From NCBI RefSeq assembly GCF_024347395.1, contig NZ_AP025472.1, positions 124,001 through 188,000 on the forward strand: a stretch of DNA of 64,000 nt, given 5' to 3'. Under the pieces are notes generated by a model. That model saw only the letters and a list, made by a program, of their open reading frames with translations. It made no database searches and was not told the origin of the DNA. The stretch is from Vibrio cortegadensis. GTDB lineage: Bacteria > Pseudomonadota > Gammaproteobacteria > Enterobacterales > Vibrionaceae. A program made the position numbers and the translations under genes. Positions 62,807 through 64,000 of the stretch are shown in pieces; positions within the stretch are counted from its first letter, which is position 1; every line of letters starts with the position of its first letter.

Positions 62807-62914
62807 AAATATTCCACCAAAGATAAAAAATACTTAAGAATTTTAGCAGAGAAGAGAAATGGTTACGAGTATGTCATGTGGGTTGGTTTTAAGTGGTAAG
62901 TATGGATATCGATT

Positions 62915-62947
62915 CAAACAAAAAGGCTGACAAAAATGCCAGCCTTT
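62915..62947 (-). terminator. Terminator between the YjbH-like gene and hldD
   Basis: AAAGGCTG (62922-62929) pairs with CAGCCTTT (62940-62947). In the minus direction it is followed by TTGTTTG; on the plus side by GGTTTTTTATTT, so it could work both ways. Confidence 0.85.
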
Positions 62948-63011
62948 GGTTTTTTATTTGCGTGCTCTTTATTTATGAGTCCGCTAGATTCGTACGTCGT
63001 CGCTTCATGGT

Positions 63012-64000
63012 TTACTCAACGCTGTTAGGGCGCTGATACCACTGGCTTCTTGCGTCTGTCTCATCAAACAGGTGATATTTACGGTTCAGAGTTTGTCCGC
63101 CATCACGAGTAATTGGCTGCCATGCAATATTGCCGCGGCTGGTGCTTGGCTTAACGGTTAAAATATCAAATGGAATCGAGATGTAGAAACCTTTGTTATA
63201 GCTGCCTTCACCATACTCTTCGGTGGTTAAATCCGTTACCGTTGCAAACGCACCGACAATCATGCCTGATTTAAACTGCTTAGAGAAATCGACGCGGGTA
63301 CCCATATCGCCGCCTAAGAATTTACCGACACTCACCTTAAATAGCGTGTTCTGCAATAGAGACCATTCCGGCATGTAGTAACCGGTTAGTTGCCCTGTTG
63401 TGCCTTTATCTAACACATACGCTTGGCAGTTAACTTGGCCAGGAGAGCAGTTGCTAGCATCATAGCCGTCGTAATACACATAGGCTGAATCAAAAGTACC
63501 GAACCAGCTATCAGGGTCACGTTGAGAAATAAGGTTGGCATCTAAACCAATCGCCCAGTTCTTGTTCATTGGTCGATACAGTACTTCACCACCCACACCA
63601 GCAAACATGGTTTCTAGGTAGCCACCGTAAGCTTGGGTATAGATCTCATCAGTTGGTTGTTCAAACCAAGTGAGCTGCAAATTACTCAAGCGTATAGGGT
63701 TATCATGTACATAAGATCGGAACATAGTACGAACACGAGGTACGGCAAAGTTATTGATATGTGGGTTTTGCTCAATGTAGTTAAATTTGTCGTAGTTATC
63801 CGCCAAATTAAAGTAGATTGAACCACTCGCTTCTAGGTTATCTGTTAGCCACAGATTAGCGTCAGTATTGAAACCGATGTTATATAGGTAGAAAGCCTCT
63901 GGCCCACCTAGAGACTGTGACAGTACAGGTGATAAACCAACATTCCAGCGCTCTTTATTGGTCGCAAGCATTGAGCTTGTTGAGGCGCCTGATGCACTTT
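63012..64000 (-). CDS. YjbH/GfcD-like exopolysaccharide outer-membrane protein, C-terminal part
   Basis: C-terminal 329 residues of a YjbH-type protein (also called GfcD/YmcA), a large outer-membrane lipoprotein in exopolysaccharide or capsule (group 4 capsule type) export systems. The visible part is rich in alternating aromatic strands (LYNIGFNTDANLWL, YGGYLETMFAGVGGEVLYRP), consistent with a beta-barrel, and ends WYQRPNSVE. The frame runs open past an internal ATG at 63971 to the window edge, so the true start lies outside (whole proteins are about 700 residues). Its partners yjbE-G are not visible; they would lie beyond the window. Confidence 0.8.
   Translation of the reverse strand, partial: SASGASTSSMLATNKERWNVGLSPVLSQSLGGPEAFYLYNIGFNTDANLWLTDNLEASGSIYFNLADNYDKFNYIEQNPHINNFAVPRVRTMFRSYVHDNPIRLSNLQLTWFEQPTDEIYTQAYGGYLETMFAGVGGEVLYRPMNKNWAIGLDANLISQRDPDSWFGTFDSAYVYYDGYDASNCSPGQVNCQAYVLDKGTTGQLTGYYMPEWSLLQNTLFKVSVGKFLGGDMGTRVDFSKQFKSGMIVGAFATVTDLTTEEYGEGSYNKGFYISIPFDILTVKPSTSRGNIAWQPITRDGGQTLNRKYHLFDETDARSQWYQRPNSVE

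Overview
The window is about 64 kb of chromosome from a Vibrio species. The evidence is gene content and order: comF/bioH, ompR-envZ, spoT-rpoZ-gmk, yicC/rph-pyrE, slmA, coaBC, radC, rpmB-rpmG and mutM, then a lipopolysaccharide (LPS) locus bounded by coaD and hldD, which is where vibrios carry their core/O-antigen genes. No rRNA, tRNA, insertion sequence, prophage or CRISPR array was seen. Both ends cut genes: nfuA on the left and a YjbH-like gene on the right.

Layout. 0-10.5 kb: nfuA (partial), comF, bioH, an unknown small gene, tex, a four-repeat retropepsin-like protein, greB, ompR, envZ. 10.5-18 kb, minus strand: an NCS2 purine permease with a PurR-type operator and a heptanucleotide tandem repeat over its stop codon, recG, spoT, rpoZ, gmk. 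18.3-20.3 kb: a tightly coupled response regulator / CheC-like / diguanylate cyclase operon. 20.3-31.8 kb: yicC, rph, pyrE with an attenuator-like hairpin, slmA, coaBC, a chemoreceptor, radC, rpmB-rpmG, an unknown membrane-anchored protein, mutM and an LTA-synthase-family protein.

31.8-62.8 kb is the LPS locus. On the left are coaD, three core glycosyltransferases (minus strand), dgkA, kdkA and a YejM/LapC-like protein. On the right, minus strand, are hldD, lpxM-like, waaF, waaA and a sialyltransferase-like gene. Between them lies a run of about 19 kb on the plus strand, led by a JUMPstart/ops element (GGCGGTAG at 38456) of the kind bound by RfaH. It holds a YrbL-like gene, an O-acyltransferase, a full legionaminic-type nonulosonate pathway, an acetamidino-forming amidotransferase with its own HisH/HisF pair, a three-gene phosphonate module and a sulfotransferase-like gene.

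How it fits together (inference). The dehydratase, aminotransferase, acetyltransferase, hydrolysing epimerase, synthase and CMP-transferase genes would make CMP-legionaminate or a close relative. The PseA/WbpG-type amidotransferase would turn an N-acetyl into an acetamidino group with ammonia from HisH through HisF. The HisF-like protein has Ile where HisF has its catalytic Asp11, which argues against a histidine role. The PEP mutase carries an N-terminal cytidylyltransferase domain and is followed by phosphonopyruvate decarboxylase and an iron-alcohol dehydrogenase. This is the same logic as Fom1/Fom2/FomC in Streptomyces fosfomycin synthesis, so CMP-activated 2-hydroxyethylphosphonate is the expected product. 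The sialyltransferase-like protein is the best candidate to attach the nonulosonate to the LPS core. A surface glycan carrying an amidinated nonulosonate and a phosphonate under RfaH control is the most interesting prediction here. No wzx, wzy or waaL was recognised, so a short, LOS-like decoration is more likely than a polymer.
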